In this document: piece by piece, positions 27,063-34,866 of the stretch
Layout of the letters: each line of letters opens with the position of its first letter
Position numbering within the stretch: position 1 is the first letter of the stretch
Origin: Chloroflexota bacterium
Lineage (GTDB): Bacteria; Chloroflexota; Dehalococcoidia; JACPPY01
DNA: 39,833 nt
Direction: 5' to 3'
NCBI GenBank assembly: GCA_016190755.1
Contig: JACPPY010000015.1
Location: 1 to 39,833, forward strand
Translations under genes and position numbers: made by a program
Notes under the pieces: model-generated
Seen by the model: only the letters and a program-made list of their open reading frames with translations
Told to the model about the DNA's origin: nothing
The model's database searches: none

Positions 27063-27623
27063 ATGAACGCAACAGACGAGTTGATGAATGACCACCGGAC
27101 AATTGAGAGGATGCTCACAATACTAAATACTGCGGCGAGCAAAGCTGATGCCGGACAGGATCTGCCGCCGGACTTCTTCACCAAGGTGGTTGACTTCATC
27201 CGCAACTTTGCGGACAAAGCTCACCACGGCAAAGAAGAGGACAATCTGTTCCCGGCCATGGAGAAGCGCGGAATCCCTCGCCAGGGCGGTCCTATTGCCG
27301 TCATGCTCAATGAGCATGACCTTGGCCGTACATATGTGCGAGGAATGGATGATGCCGGCCATCGCCTCATGAGAGGCGATAGAGAAGCATTGACGCTTGG
27401 CGCAAAGAATGCACACGCCTATGCCGACCTATTAGCCCAGCACATTCGGAAAGAAGATAATATCCTGTACGCCATGGCAGACCGGGTATTGAGCCAGTCT
27501 GACCAGAAAAACCTCCTTACGAGGTTCTCCGAGATCGACAAAGAGCGTCTGGGACCGGAAAAACGCCAGCAGTATATGTCGCTTTTGGACGAACTCGAAC
27601 GAGAGTTGAGTATAAAGGCGTAA
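27063..27623 (+). CDS. Hemerythrin HHE-domain protein
   Basis: 186 residues from the ATG at 27063 (GGAGG six bases upstream; the frame also opens at TTG 27051, which overlaps that SD). A helical HHE cation-binding domain with likely iron ligands: His11 (NDHRTIERM), His54/His55 with Glu58 (AHHGKEEDNLFPAME), His85 (NEHDLGR), and His127 with Glu131 (HIRKEDNILYAMAD). Family members bind a di-iron centre and sense or handle oxygen, nitric oxide or iron-sulfur damage. One base separates it from the membrane protease gene, so they are co-transcribed. Confidence 0.9.
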   Translation: MNATDELMNDHRTIERMLTILNTAASKADAGQDLPPDFFTKVVDFIRNFADKAHHGKEEDNLFPAMEKRGIPRQGGPIAVMLNEHDLGRTYVRGMDDAGHRLMRGDREALTLGAKNAHAYADLLAQHIRKEDNILYAMADRVLSQSDQKNLLTRFSEIDKERLGPEKRQQYMSLLDELERELSIKA

Positions 27624-27624
27624 C

Positions 27625-29079
27625 ATGAACCCATTGCTAGTCATTATCCTGGCGGCTGTTCTGGTTGAGTTTGCGTTGGAGACAACGGCAAGCCTTCTCA
27701 ACCTGAAGGCGTTGCAGTTCGAGCCGCCAAAAGAGCTACAAGATGTCTACAAACACGAAGAGTACCGAAGGTCGCAGGAGTATACCCGGGTTCACACTCG
27801 CTTTGAGTTTGTCGTAAGTTCCTTTCACCTGGTCCTGCTGCTCGCCTTTTGGCTCTCCAGCGGATTCAATTGCCTTGACAGGCTTGTGCGAAGCTGGGGA
27901 TACGGTCCTGTGCCAACCGGACTGATATACCTTAGCATACTCTTTTTGGCTTATGGCCTGATCACGCTACCATTCAACATCTATGGCACATTTGTTATCG
28001 AGCAGCGTTTCGGTTTCAACCGGACAACACCCAGGCTCTTCCTGGCGGACCGTGTTAAGGGCCTGGGCCTAAGCCTGTTGCTGGGCGCTCCGCTTCTGGC
28101 TGCCATCCTGTCGCTGTTCCAATATGCCGGGCGTTACTCCTGGCTCATGGTCTGGGCCGCTGTGTCTACCACCAGCATCCTCCTCCAATTTGTGACACCA
28201 AGATGGATCATGCCCCTGTTCAACAAGTTCACGCCGCTGCCGCCTGGCGAGTTGAGAGATGCCGTATTAGCATATGCAGCTTCAGTGGGATACAAGGTCG
28301 ATGAGATATTCGTCATGGATAGCTCGAAGCGATCGACCAAATCGAATGCTTTCATGACTGGTTTTGGCCGCACCAAACGGATAGCCTTGTTCGACACACT
28401 CATAGCAAACCATGCTGTTCCGGAACTGGTGGGGGTTCTGGCTCACGAGGTTGGTCACTACAAGAAGAGGCATGTGCTGCAAGGCACGGCGGTATCATTC
28501 GCCCATTCAGGGTTGCTCCTGTTCCTGCTTTCTGTGCTGTTGAATAATCCGACGCTATACCAGGCGTTTTTCATGGACCAACCATCGATATACACTGGTC
28601 TACTATTCTTCGGCCTGCTCTACACACCTGTAGAACTCCTGTTGTCGATCGGACTTCAGGCGTGGTCACGCAAGAACGAGTACGAGGCAGACCGTTTCGC
28701 CGTGGCAACAGCACATGACCCTAACAGCATGGTGAGCGCGCTCAAGAAACTTTCCGCCCATAATCTTTCCAACCTCTCGCCGCACCCGTTCTATGCCTTC
28801 TTGAACTACTCTCATCCACCACTATTGCAGCGTATACAGGCCCTACAACGAGAGGCCGATAGGCAGAACAAGCAAGAAGCGACTAACCCGGGCCTTGACT
28901 TGAGGCGTGTGGCACATATACGTGCCACAGCCCTAATGTCGGGCGTCGCAAGAAGGGGCAGGCGTCAGGCGTCGGGACTGGCAGATACCTCGACCACATC
29001 CTCAGTCACCTTGCCGTCTGCTATCCAGAAAGCCCTCAACGTAGGGTGTCCAGAGTCGATGAGGGACACAATCACATAG
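27625..29079 (+). CDS. Ste24/HtpX-type M48 membrane metalloprotease
   Basis: 484 residues, about seven membrane helices, M48A (Ste24) type. Zinc site HEVGH (274-278) and downstream Glu352 in NEYEADRFA. Ste24 hallmarks such as the RFGFN-TTPRLFLADRVKGL segment, NKFTPLPPGELRDAV, and SNAFMTGFG with KRIALFDTLI are present. The family degrades or processes membrane proteins; bacterial substrates are largely unknown. Homologues normally end near HPPLLQRIQALQ (about residue 413). Here a basic tail of about 65 residues follows, whose last 38 codons are antisense to mec. The ATG has AAGG upstream, one base after the hemerythrin stop. Confidence 0.9.
   Translation: MNPLLVIILAAVLVEFALETTASLLNLKALQFEPPKELQDVYKHEEYRRSQEYTRVHTRFEFVVSSFHLVLLLAFWLSSGFNCLDRLVRSWGYGPVPTGLIYLSILFLAYGLITLPFNIYGTFVIEQRFGFNRTTPRLFLADRVKGLGLSLLLGAPLLAAILSLFQYAGRYSWLMVWAAVSTTSILLQFVTPRWIMPLFNKFTPLPPGELRDAVLAYAASVGYKVDEIFVMDSSKRSTKSNAFMTGFGRTKRIALFDTLIANHAVPELVGVLAHEVGHYKKRHVLQGTAVSFAHSGLLLFLLSVLLNNPTLYQAFFMDQPSIYTGLLFFGLLYTPVELLLSIGLQAWSRKNEYEADRFAVATAHDPNSMVSALKKLSAHNLSNLSPHPFYAFLNYSHPPLLQRIQALQREADRQNKQEATNPGLDLRRVAHIRATALMSGVARRGRRQASGLADTSTTSSVTLPSAIQKALNVGCPESMRDTIT
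28908..28929. other. Perfect 8-bp hairpin in the protease tail
   Basis: TGTGGCAC, six-base loop, GTGCCACA. It lies just past where Ste24 homologues normally end and has no T-run. It may be a relic of the spacer between the convergent genes, a weak bidirectional terminator or an mRNA structure. Confidence 0.45.
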
Positions 29080-29381
29080 CGGCACTCAGGCCAGAAAGCC
29101 AGTTCCATATCGGTCTTGGAAGGGTAGGCCTCAGTGTGAGTGTGGGAGTGGTAAAACCCGATCAGCTCGCATCCGGCCTTGTCGGCCTCCCTGATGCCCC
29201 GTAATATGTCCTGAGGGTCAAGACTGTACCTTGTCGGGCTGTGTTGGGCGTTGGTTGCCCGCCATACGGCAGAAACCCTATCACCCTTACCCGCCAGCAT
29301 ACCGCAACACTCGTTGGGCACATCATATCTGGCGTGCTCCACCATGGCGGAGTAGTGTTCTTTATACAGATATAACGTCAC
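28965..29381 (-). CDS. mec: CysO-cysteine peptidase (Mec-type JAMM protease)
   Basis: 138 residues from GTG 29381, with AAAGG seven bases upstream; an open extension reaches 29432 without an SD. The JAMM zinc site is complete: Glu24 (VPNECCGML), His78 and His80 (YHSHTHTEAYPS), Ser88 and Asp91. YPSKTDMELA, RYVIVSLIDSGHPTLRAFWI and DGKVTED match mycobacterial Mec. The enzyme releases cysteine from the CysO-cysteine adduct. It is the last gene of the cysteine operon and overlaps the protease gene tail by 115 bases on the other strand. Confidence 0.9.
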   Translation of the reverse strand: MTLYLYKEHYSAMVEHARYDVPNECCGMLAGKGDRVSAVWRATNAQHSPTRYSLDPQDILRGIREADKAGCELIGFYHSHTHTEAYPSKTDMELAFWPECRYVIVSLIDSGHPTLRAFWIADGKVTEDVVEVSASPDA

Positions 29382-29445
29382 GGCCCGACCTTTTTTGGAT
29401 AACCTCAGAAAAACGTCTTGATATCGCAGCACTGGTGGCGCGATA

Positions 29446-29691
29446 TCAGACCCTTTTCCTTACGGTTATTGCCCAGTCGGTCGCGTTAATTTGTTTGACG
29501 TCCAGTATCTCCTGGTCTTCATTGGCCAGGCTCCTGGGAACATTTTCCACTGCCGGCAGATGGTCTACTATCACGCAGAGGACCTGCCCGATCTCGATCT
29601 CTTCAAGGGCCAGTTTCGATTTTACGAACGTATACGGGCAGACCTCCCCTTTCAAATTGAGCTCCACGTCCGCCTTCAGTGATTCAGCCAT
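29446..29691 (-). CDS. TusA-family sulfur-carrier protein
   Basis: 81 residues from the ATG at 29691 (AAAGGA six bases upstream; another ATG at 29694 is directly before it). The SirA/TusA fold has its sulfur-carrying Cys18 in LKGEVCPYTFVKSKLALEEI, followed by a regular beta-alpha-beta pattern (GQVLCVIVDHLPAVENVPRSL). TusA proteins pass persulfide sulfur between proteins. Its place between cysM and mec suggests that it delivers sulfur to the CysO C-terminus, which mycobacteria do differently (inference). Confidence 0.88.
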   Translation of the reverse strand: MAESLKADVELNLKGEVCPYTFVKSKLALEEIEIGQVLCVIVDHLPAVENVPRSLANEDQEILDVKQINATDWAITVRKRV

Positions 29692-29738
29692 CATTGGTCC
29701 TTTCAAATTACGCGATATGCGAGCCATGCCTCCAGGCG

Positions 29739-30677
29739 CTACCACCAGATCTTCTTATCGATGTCTGTGTCCAGGTCTACATCGCTCCGGGTCCACAGAC
29801 CAGTGCTCAGGTACTTCCAACCACCATCAGCAAGCAGTATGACGATGTTGCCCCGCTCCATTTTGCGTGCTACACGCACAGCACAGTTGACGACTGCGCC
29901 GGAGGAAATGCCAGCGAAGATGCCCTCCCTGCGGGCTAGCTCCCTGGTGGCAGCGAAGGCATCCTTGGTCTTCACCACCATCCTGCCGTTGAGCAGGCTT
30001 AGGTCGAGTATCGGCGGCACAAACCCATCGTCAATGCTCCTCAGCCCCATTATGTCATCCCCGATATCGGGTGCGGCAGCAATGAGCTTCACGTCAGGGT
30101 TCTTCTCTCTCAATCGCCGGCCCACACCCATAAGCGTGCCACCGGTGCCGAGCCCTGCGATAAACACGTCGACATGAGGCAAATCGTTGAGTATCTCCAC
30201 GCCCGTGGTCTCGTAGTGGGCCAATGGGTTGGCGGGATTACCGTACTGGTAAGGCGTATAGTAATGATCGCCCTGCTCTGCCAGCTCCTTGCAAAGCCTG
30301 ATGGCGCCGTTGGAGCCTTTGCTTCCCTCCGAGAAAACGACCTCGGCCCCGTACACCTTGAGCAATTGCACCCGTTCCGGGCTCACGTTGTCAGGCATGA
30401 CAACCTTCAGTGAGTAGCCCTTCCGTCGTGCGATCATGGCCAGTGAGATGCCGGTGTTCCCACTGGTCGACTCTAGTATGGTCCGGTCCTTGGTCAGTTC
30501 GCCAGAGGCCTCAGCCTGCTCTATCATGTACTTCGCAATGCGGTCTTTCATGCTCCCGGTAGGATTATGACCTTCGAGCTTGGCGAAAATGCGCACGCTG
30601 GGTTTCGGGCTGAGGCACTCAACTTCAACCAGGGGCGTATGTCCGATGGCGTCAATTATGTTCTTGCGCACGCCCAA
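29739..30677 (-). CDS. cysM: CysM-type cysteine synthase (sulfur-carrier-dependent)
   Basis: 312 residues, PLP enzyme of the cysteine synthase family. PLP Lys44 is in NPTGSMKDR; STSGNTGISLAM and the phosphate loop GLGTGGTLMG are intact. The C-terminal ADGGWKYLSTG extension is characteristic of mycobacterial CysM, which uses O-phosphoserine and the thiocarboxylate of CysO instead of free sulfide. The start is TTG 30677 or GTG 30671; neither has a good SD. Neighbouring cysO, mec and the adenylyltransferase support the CysO-dependent assignment over CysK. Confidence 0.93.
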   Translation of the reverse strand: MGVRKNIIDAIGHTPLVEVECLSPKPSVRIFAKLEGHNPTGSMKDRIAKYMIEQAEASGELTKDRTILESTSGNTGISLAMIARRKGYSLKVVMPDNVSPERVQLLKVYGAEVVFSEGSKGSNGAIRLCKELAEQGDHYYTPYQYGNPANPLAHYETTGVEILNDLPHVDVFIAGLGTGGTLMGVGRRLREKNPDVKLIAAAPDIGDDIMGLRSIDDGFVPPILDLSLLNGRMVVKTKDAFAATRELARREGIFAGISSGAVVNCAVRVARKMERGNIVILLADGGWKYLSTGLWTRSDVDLDTDIDKKIWW

Positions 30678-30728
30678 AACGCGTTCTTCAGTTTGCTGGC
30701 GCTGACTTACAGATATGACGGACCTCCA

Positions 30729-31004
30729 CTATCCTCCGGCGACGGCCGGAAGTATCAACAGGACATCGCCATCCTCGACTATCGTGTTGAGTTCTTTGAG
30801 AAATCGGATGTCCTCATCATTCAGGTACAAAGCCACGAATTGATTCAACCCGTTGTCCGGTGTCAGTATGCGCTCCTTGAATCCCGGGTATCTCTTCTCC
30901 AGGTCTTCCAGCAGCTGACCTATAGTAGTCCCATTAGCTTGGACTGTCTTCTCGCCGTTGACTATCTTGCGCATCAACGACGGCACCCTTACTTCTACTG
31001 CCAT
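30729..31004 (-). CDS. cysO: CysO-type ubiquitin-like sulfur-carrier protein
   Basis: 91 residues from the ATG at 31004 (AGGAG about nine bases upstream). A beta-grasp protein of the MoaD/ThiS group. The C-terminus ends LPAVAGG exactly at the stop, so the diglycine is ready for adenylation and thiocarboxylation without processing. NDEDIRFLKELNTIVEDGDVLLI and the ending match mycobacterial CysO. It is the sulfur donor for CysM. The adenylyltransferase gene lies just upstream in the operon. Confidence 0.93.
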   Translation of the reverse strand: MAVEVRVPSLMRKIVNGEKTVQANGTTIGQLLEDLEKRYPGFKERILTPDNGLNQFVALYLNDEDIRFLKELNTIVEDGDVLLILPAVAGG

Positions 31005-31030
31005 ATAAAAACTCTCCTGTTGGGAAGATA

Positions 31031-31855
31031 TTAATGCGATGCTCCAGGGAAACCGCAAAGCTGTTCATAGTCCACGAGGCTGGTGATTGTCGGATGTTCA
31101 CCGCAGACGGGACAAGCCTTGTTCTTAGCAAGCTTGACCTTGCGGAATTCCATTTCCAGGGCGTCATACACCAGCAACTGGTTGCACAGTGAATCGCCGG
31201 CTCCAATTATGAGCTTGATCGCCTCGGTAGCCTGTATTACGCCGATTATACCCGGCAACACGCCGAACACACCGGCCTCCTGGCAACTGGGCACTGAGCC
31301 CGGCGGTGGAGGCACAGGGTAAAGACAGCGGTAGCAGCCTTTTCCAGGCAGGAACACAGAGGCCATCCCTTCAAAGCGGTATATGCTTCCGTAGACGTTG
31401 GGCTTGTTGCTAAGCACACAGGCATCGTTCACCAGGTATCGAGTGGGGAAATTGTCCGTGCCGTCCAGCACCATGTCGTACCCGCAGATAATATCCATAG
31501 CATTCTTGGAAGTAAAGGGCTCGCGGTACTGAACGACCTCAACATCCGGGTTCATGTCGTGTATTGTCTCAGATGCTGACTGTACCTTGGGCCGCCCCAC
31601 ATCGTGCGTATGGTGCAACACCTGGCGCTGCAGGTTGCTGAGGTCCACCAAATCGAAATCCACTATCCCTATCTTGCCGACTCCGGCTGCCGCCAGATAC
31701 AGCGCAGCCGGACATCCCAGGCCACCAGCACCAATGACCAGTACTTTGGCCTCCAGTAGCTTCCGCTGCCCTTTTCCGCCTACCTGGCTCAGTATGATAT
31801 GGCGACTGTAACGTTTTATCTGCTCTTCACTCAGAGTCTTCGGGCGTGTTATCAC
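31031..31855 (-). CDS. MoeB/ThiF-type adenylyltransferase activating CysO
   Basis: 274 residues, E1-like. It starts at GTG 31855 with GGAGG four bases upstream. A Rossmann ATP site, VIGAGGLGCPAALYLAAAGVG (42-47 is GxGGxG), is followed by DFDLVDLSNLQRQVLH, DGTDNFPTRYLVND, and a zinc site from CYRC and CPVC. The rhodanese domain of MoeZ-type proteins is absent, so sulfur must come from another protein, perhaps the TusA homologue. It adenylates the CysO C-terminus. First gene of the cys operon, with its own promoter and palindrome. Confidence 0.92.
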   Translation of the reverse strand: MITRPKTLSEEQIKRYSRHIILSQVGGKGQRKLLEAKVLVIGAGGLGCPAALYLAAAGVGKIGIVDFDLVDLSNLQRQVLHHTHDVGRPKVQSASETIHDMNPDVEVVQYREPFTSKNAMDIICGYDMVLDGTDNFPTRYLVNDACVLSNKPNVYGSIYRFEGMASVFLPGKGCYRCLYPVPPPPGSVPSCQEAGVFGVLPGIIGVIQATEAIKLIIGAGDSLCNQLLVYDALEMEFRKVKLAKNKACPVCGEHPTITSLVDYEQLCGFPGASH

Positions 31856-31887
31856 AGGGCCTCCATTTCACTCTACATGCTGGTCAG

Positions 31888-31910
31888 TATAATTCACCAT
31901 CAATATTATA
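31888..31910. promoter_or_regulatory. Candidate operator of the cys operon
   Basis: Inverted repeat TATAAT-N11-ATTATA (seven of eight matches if the arms are extended by two). It covers about +4 to +26 of the transcript predicted from the promoter at 31949-31921, the classic place for a repressor that blocks elongation. The regulator is unknown; CymR/Rrf2-like or other cysteine-responsive proteins are possible. Confidence 0.45.
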
Positions 31911-31920
31911 GTCTTAATGC

Positions 31921-31949
31921 AGTGTAATACCACTCTCACCGTCTGTCAA
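31921..31949 (-). promoter_or_regulatory. Promoter of the moeB-like/cysO/cysM/tusA/mec operon
   Basis: Minus strand: consensus -35 TTGACA (31949-31944), a 17-base spacer and TACACT (31926-31921). Predicted start near 31914 gives a leader of about 60 bases. Confidence 0.7.
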
Positions 31950-32229
31950 GCATTTCTCTTCGTCGTGTTGCGCTTCACCAGACACGTTCGCCCCACCTCC
32001 TGGGAAATCACTAGTTGATCGCTGATAAATGCTTCCCTTCAACACGATTCTCATCGACGCAGCATCAATCAAGCTTGTCATCGATGTCCTTCACGCGAGG
32101 GCACATTTTGCCGGACGCAACTGCGGCCAGCAGAATACGAGCGCTATTCTATACCAAGGGTTAGCCCTAGTCGAGTTCATTTCGATGAAAGGCGCCTGGC
32201 AGGAGCAGATCGCACGGTCCGACCGGGCT
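31950..32229. other. Intergenic region without a supported gene
   Basis: Together with the promoter region it makes a 374-base gap. The longest frames (84 codons plus, 62 minus) have no family look and overlap each other. A 55-codon minus-strand frame (32081-31914) has AAGGA before its ATG, but it runs over the cys promoter and I do not support it. Confidence 0.5.
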
Positions 32230-33237
32230 TCAGACAGTTTTTCCGAAAGGGTGCCCTTCGCGTTTAAAGTCAGGCACATATGATTCCGCTGAGCCTATCT
32301 CCTGGATCCAGCCGTTCTGAAGGCCAAGGCGTTCCAGGGAATGGACTACGCGGGCATACTCTGCGCCATATATCTTACGCGATAGCAAGGGGACACGTGC
32401 TGCACGGTGGCAGGGGAAATACTGTGACATCACGCTGACAGTGACATCCCTGGACACATCCTCGGCCAGCCAACGCAGCGAATCCTCGCACCCGCCCACG
32501 TCGTTGGGCAGAACCAGGAGGCGAACGATCAGACCCCGTCTGGCTGTGCCATCGTCATCCGTGACCAGGTTTCCCACTTGACGATACATCTCGCTGATTG
32601 CCCCGCGAGCTACCGGGACGTAGTCTGCGCCCTGGGAGAATTTCCTTGCCCACGTATCAGATGCATACCTTATGTCGGGCAAGTAAACATCGACAATGCC
32701 GTCCAGCGCACGCAAGGTCGCCAACGAATCATACCCGTTCGTGTTGTACACTAACGGCACTTGCAGGCCCATAGGCACGGCGCAGACCAGCGCCATCAAG
32801 ATCTGCGGCGCGAAGTGGGACGGCGAAACCAGGTTAATATTGTGACAACCCAGACCATCCTGAAGATAGATCATGCGCTCAGCCAGCCCGCGATAATCTA
32901 TCTCCCATTCCGGTTCCAGGCGTCCCTGGCTGATCTGGTAGTTCTGGCAGTATACGCACTTCAGTGTGCACCCACCGAAGAAGATCGTGCCCGACCCTTT
33001 CGTTCCTGACAGAGCGGGTTCTTCACCGAGGTGCGCGCAGGCGGATGCTACCAGGGCTTCCCGACTGCAGCGGCAGAACCCAATCTCGCCGCTGAGTCTG
33101 TCCACGTGGCATTGTCTCGGGCAGATGTCGCACGACTTCAGCCGCGCTTCCAGGGAATTTGCGCGGCGCTCCAGTTCTCCTGTCCTGTATAAGGTTAAAT
33201 AGCCAGCTTCAAATTGCACTGAGGACGCCACAGACAA
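32230..33237 (-). CDS. Radical SAM protein, PflX / activase-like (COG1313 type)
   Basis: 335 residues. The radical SAM motif is Cys90-x3-Cys94-x2-Cys97 (GGCTLKCVYCQNYQIS). It is preceded by a Cys-rich N-terminal segment (Cys36, 39, 43, 55, 57: CDICPRQCHVDR...GFCRC) typical of the PflX group, which may bind a second cluster. NTNGYDS and DIYLPDIRY-like strands follow. Members are called pyruvate-formate-lyase-activating-like, but no glycyl radical enzyme is nearby, so the substrate is unknown. The start is TTG 33237 or a GTG shortly after; none has an SD. It follows the coiled-coil gene by 47 bases. Confidence 0.87.
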   Translation of the reverse strand: MSVASSVQFEAGYLTLYRTGELERRANSLEARLKSCDICPRQCHVDRLSGEIGFCRCSREALVASACAHLGEEPALSGTKGSGTIFFGGCTLKCVYCQNYQISQGRLEPEWEIDYRGLAERMIYLQDGLGCHNINLVSPSHFAPQILMALVCAVPMGLQVPLVYNTNGYDSLATLRALDGIVDVYLPDIRYASDTWARKFSQGADYVPVARGAISEMYRQVGNLVTDDDGTARRGLIVRLLVLPNDVGGCEDSLRWLAEDVSRDVTVSVMSQYFPCHRAARVPLLSRKIYGAEYARVVHSLERLGLQNGWIQEIGSAESYVPDFKREGHPFGKTV

Positions 33238-33284
33238 TGAAGATCACTACCGTGGTACTTGAGTCACGGCCTGCTGCGGGTTGT

Positions 33285-33869
33285 TCACGACATCTTAGCC
33301 AGACGCTGTTTCTGCTCGGACAGCGCCTGGTCATACTGAGAGTTGAGGTCTGCGAGAACCTTGGCCCACTCTTCCCTGAATTGCGGCTGCGTGGTGACAT
33401 CTATCTTCGGCTGAGGGCCCAGTCCACCCATGGCTCGCATCTGTTGTCCGATCTTCTGCTCAAACATCTGCTTTATTTGCCCGAACGCTTGTTGTCTGGC
33501 CTGCTCGTAGTAGTTGAAGAGATTGTCCAACTGGGAAAACACCTGCTCCACAGCACGCTTGTTGTCTTTGATGCTCATGATGCCCCGTTTGACTTTTTCA
33601 AGGGTGTCCTTCGCCGTAGTTGTTTGAGGCAATTGGATATAACGCAGCAGAATCTCCTGCACGCCCTCTATGACCTGTTTCCTCACGACGGTTCCCTTGT
33701 ACTTGGCCAACTCGGCCTCGATGTCGTACTGAAGCTCCTTCATGTACCTCGCGGCCATGCGGTTCCCCGTCGGGACAGCGTCCATCCTGGCCAACTCTTC
33801 CGGAGTGGCTTTGCTCAGCTTCTCCACTTTTTCCATGGCCTTCTCATAGGCCGTCTTCATATCTGTCAT
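33285..33869 (-). CDS. Hypothetical coiled-coil protein
   Basis: 194 residues from the ATG at 33869, with GGAGGG seven bases upstream. I do not recognise the family with confidence. It is rich in Lys, Glu, Gln and Met, nearly all helical, with long heptad-like stretches (residues ~1-30, 55-150 and 165-194), and has no Cys and no membrane segment. One Gly/Pro-rich break, MRAMGGLGPQPK, divides it. It lies between trpG and the radical SAM gene on the same strand; no functional link is evident. Confidence 0.78.
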   Translation of the reverse strand: MTDMKTAYEKAMEKVEKLSKATPEELARMDAVPTGNRMAARYMKELQYDIEAELAKYKGTVVRKQVIEGVQEILLRYIQLPQTTTAKDTLEKVKRGIMSIKDNKRAVEQVFSQLDNLFNYYEQARQQAFGQIKQMFEQKIGQQMRAMGGLGPQPKIDVTTQPQFREEWAKVLADLNSQYDQALSEQKQRLAKMS

Positions 33870-34089
33870 GAACAACCCTCCAAAGGCAAAAAGAGACTGC
33901 CTGATACATTCATGCCATGCCAACTGGCCATCATAACGATTTTAGGTCAACAGTGGCTGCATCGGCAACTCGGCTCAACACGGAACGCCGCATCTCCGCA
34001 AGGGCGCAGGAAACCAAAATCGATGAGGCCAACGGGGCTTCAGAGGCAAAACCAGCAAGCCGTTCAGACGAACCAGCTCAGCGCCGGAA

Positions 34090-34692
34090 TCAGCGTTTGC
34101 CGGCCGCAGCAGCCGCCCACCTGGCGCCAGTATGATCGAGGAAGTTCCGCAGCAGGTCGTGTCCGACCTCAGTGAGTATCGATTCCGGGTGGTACTGTAC
34201 GCCTTCCACGACAAACTCCCGATGCCTGACGCCCATTATTTCGCCGCTCTGAGTCCTCGCAGTGACCTCCAGGCACTCAGGCACACTGCTGGGATCTATC
34301 ACCAGGGAATGATATCGCGCCGCGACAAAGGGATTCGGTATGCCACGATACACGGTCTTGCCGTCATGAAATATCTCGGACTTCTTTCCGTGCATAGGCT
34401 TTGGCGCCCTCACTATTTCCCCCCCGTATACATGTCCGATACACTGGTGCCCCAGACAGACCCCAAGTATAGGCACTTTGCCGCCCAGTCTTTCGATGAC
34501 ATCATTGGATATCCCAGCATCCAGCGGCGTTCCCGGTCCCGGCGAAATGACTATGTGCGATGGAGCCATCTCCTCCACCTGTTCTACTGAAAGGCTATCA
34601 TTCCGGTAAACATCAGGCTCCCAACCAAGCTCGCCGATGTACTGGGCAAGGTTATATACGAAGGAATCATAGTTATCCACAATTAGTATCAT
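34090..34692 (-). CDS. trpG: Glutamine amidotransferase of anthranilate / aminodeoxychorismate synthase
   Basis: 200 residues from the ATG at 34692 (GGAGG four bases upstream). A class I glutamine amidotransferase that supplies ammonia to chorismate for tryptophan or folate. It begins MILIVDNYDSFVYNL, has the oxyanion PGPGTP, the catalytic Cys79 in GVCLGHQCIG, and His168 and Glu170 in QYHPES. TrpG and PabA cannot be told apart here. Its ATG overlaps the stop of a decayed trpE/pabB fragment (ATGA). An open frame continues upstream to 34845 but runs out of frame through that fragment and should not be used as the start. Confidence 0.93.
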   Translation of the reverse strand: MILIVDNYDSFVYNLAQYIGELGWEPDVYRNDSLSVEQVEEMAPSHIVISPGPGTPLDAGISNDVIERLGGKVPILGVCLGHQCIGHVYGGEIVRAPKPMHGKKSEIFHDGKTVYRGIPNPFVAARYHSLVIDPSSVPECLEVTARTQSGEIMGVRHREFVVEGVQYHPESILTEVGHDLLRNFLDHTGARWAAAAAGKR

Positions 34693-34800
34693 GCGACCTC
34701 CAGTACGGCTTCGGGCGCCAGGTTGAGTGCGTCTATCATGCCTTAGCCCTATGCAGCGTTTCCACGTACGCCGCCTCCTATTCTGAATCATACACCATGC
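34689..34800 (-). pseudogene. Remnant of the 3' end of trpE/pabB (component I)
   Basis: Upstream of trpG, minus-strand codons read GGMVYDSE, then TAG (34780-34778), then EAAYVETLHRAKA and TGA; from 34739, shifted by one base, they read MIDALNLAPEAVLEVA and TGA. Put end to end this matches the C-terminus of chorismate-utilising enzymes (G-x-I/V-x-x-DS-x-P-E-x-E-Y-x-ET-x-x-K-A-x-A). Two lesions are visible: a stop where a Pro codon is usual, and one missing base at the KA/M junction. The original ATGA overlap with trpG is kept. No recognisable trpE sequence was found beyond about 34860. PabB is equally possible. Confidence 0.75.
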
Positions 34801-34866
34801 CGCCGCAAAGCCAAGCGCTTGTGCAAGGGTAGACCGCCGCAACAACGGTCCTGCCCTATCCCCAGC

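Noticed and set aside
31914-32081. 55-codon minus-strand frame with an AAGGA before ATG
   Set aside because: It overlaps the consensus cys promoter and has no recognisable features.
32029-32283. 84-codon plus-strand frame and a 62-codon minus frame over the same bases
   Set aside because: They overlap each other and the radical SAM gene end and look like shadow frames.
34693-34845. 52-residue N-terminal extension of TrpG
   Set aside because: It runs out of frame through the trpE remnant, is Arg-rich, and the ATG at 34692 has a strong SD and the conserved MILIVDNYDSF start.
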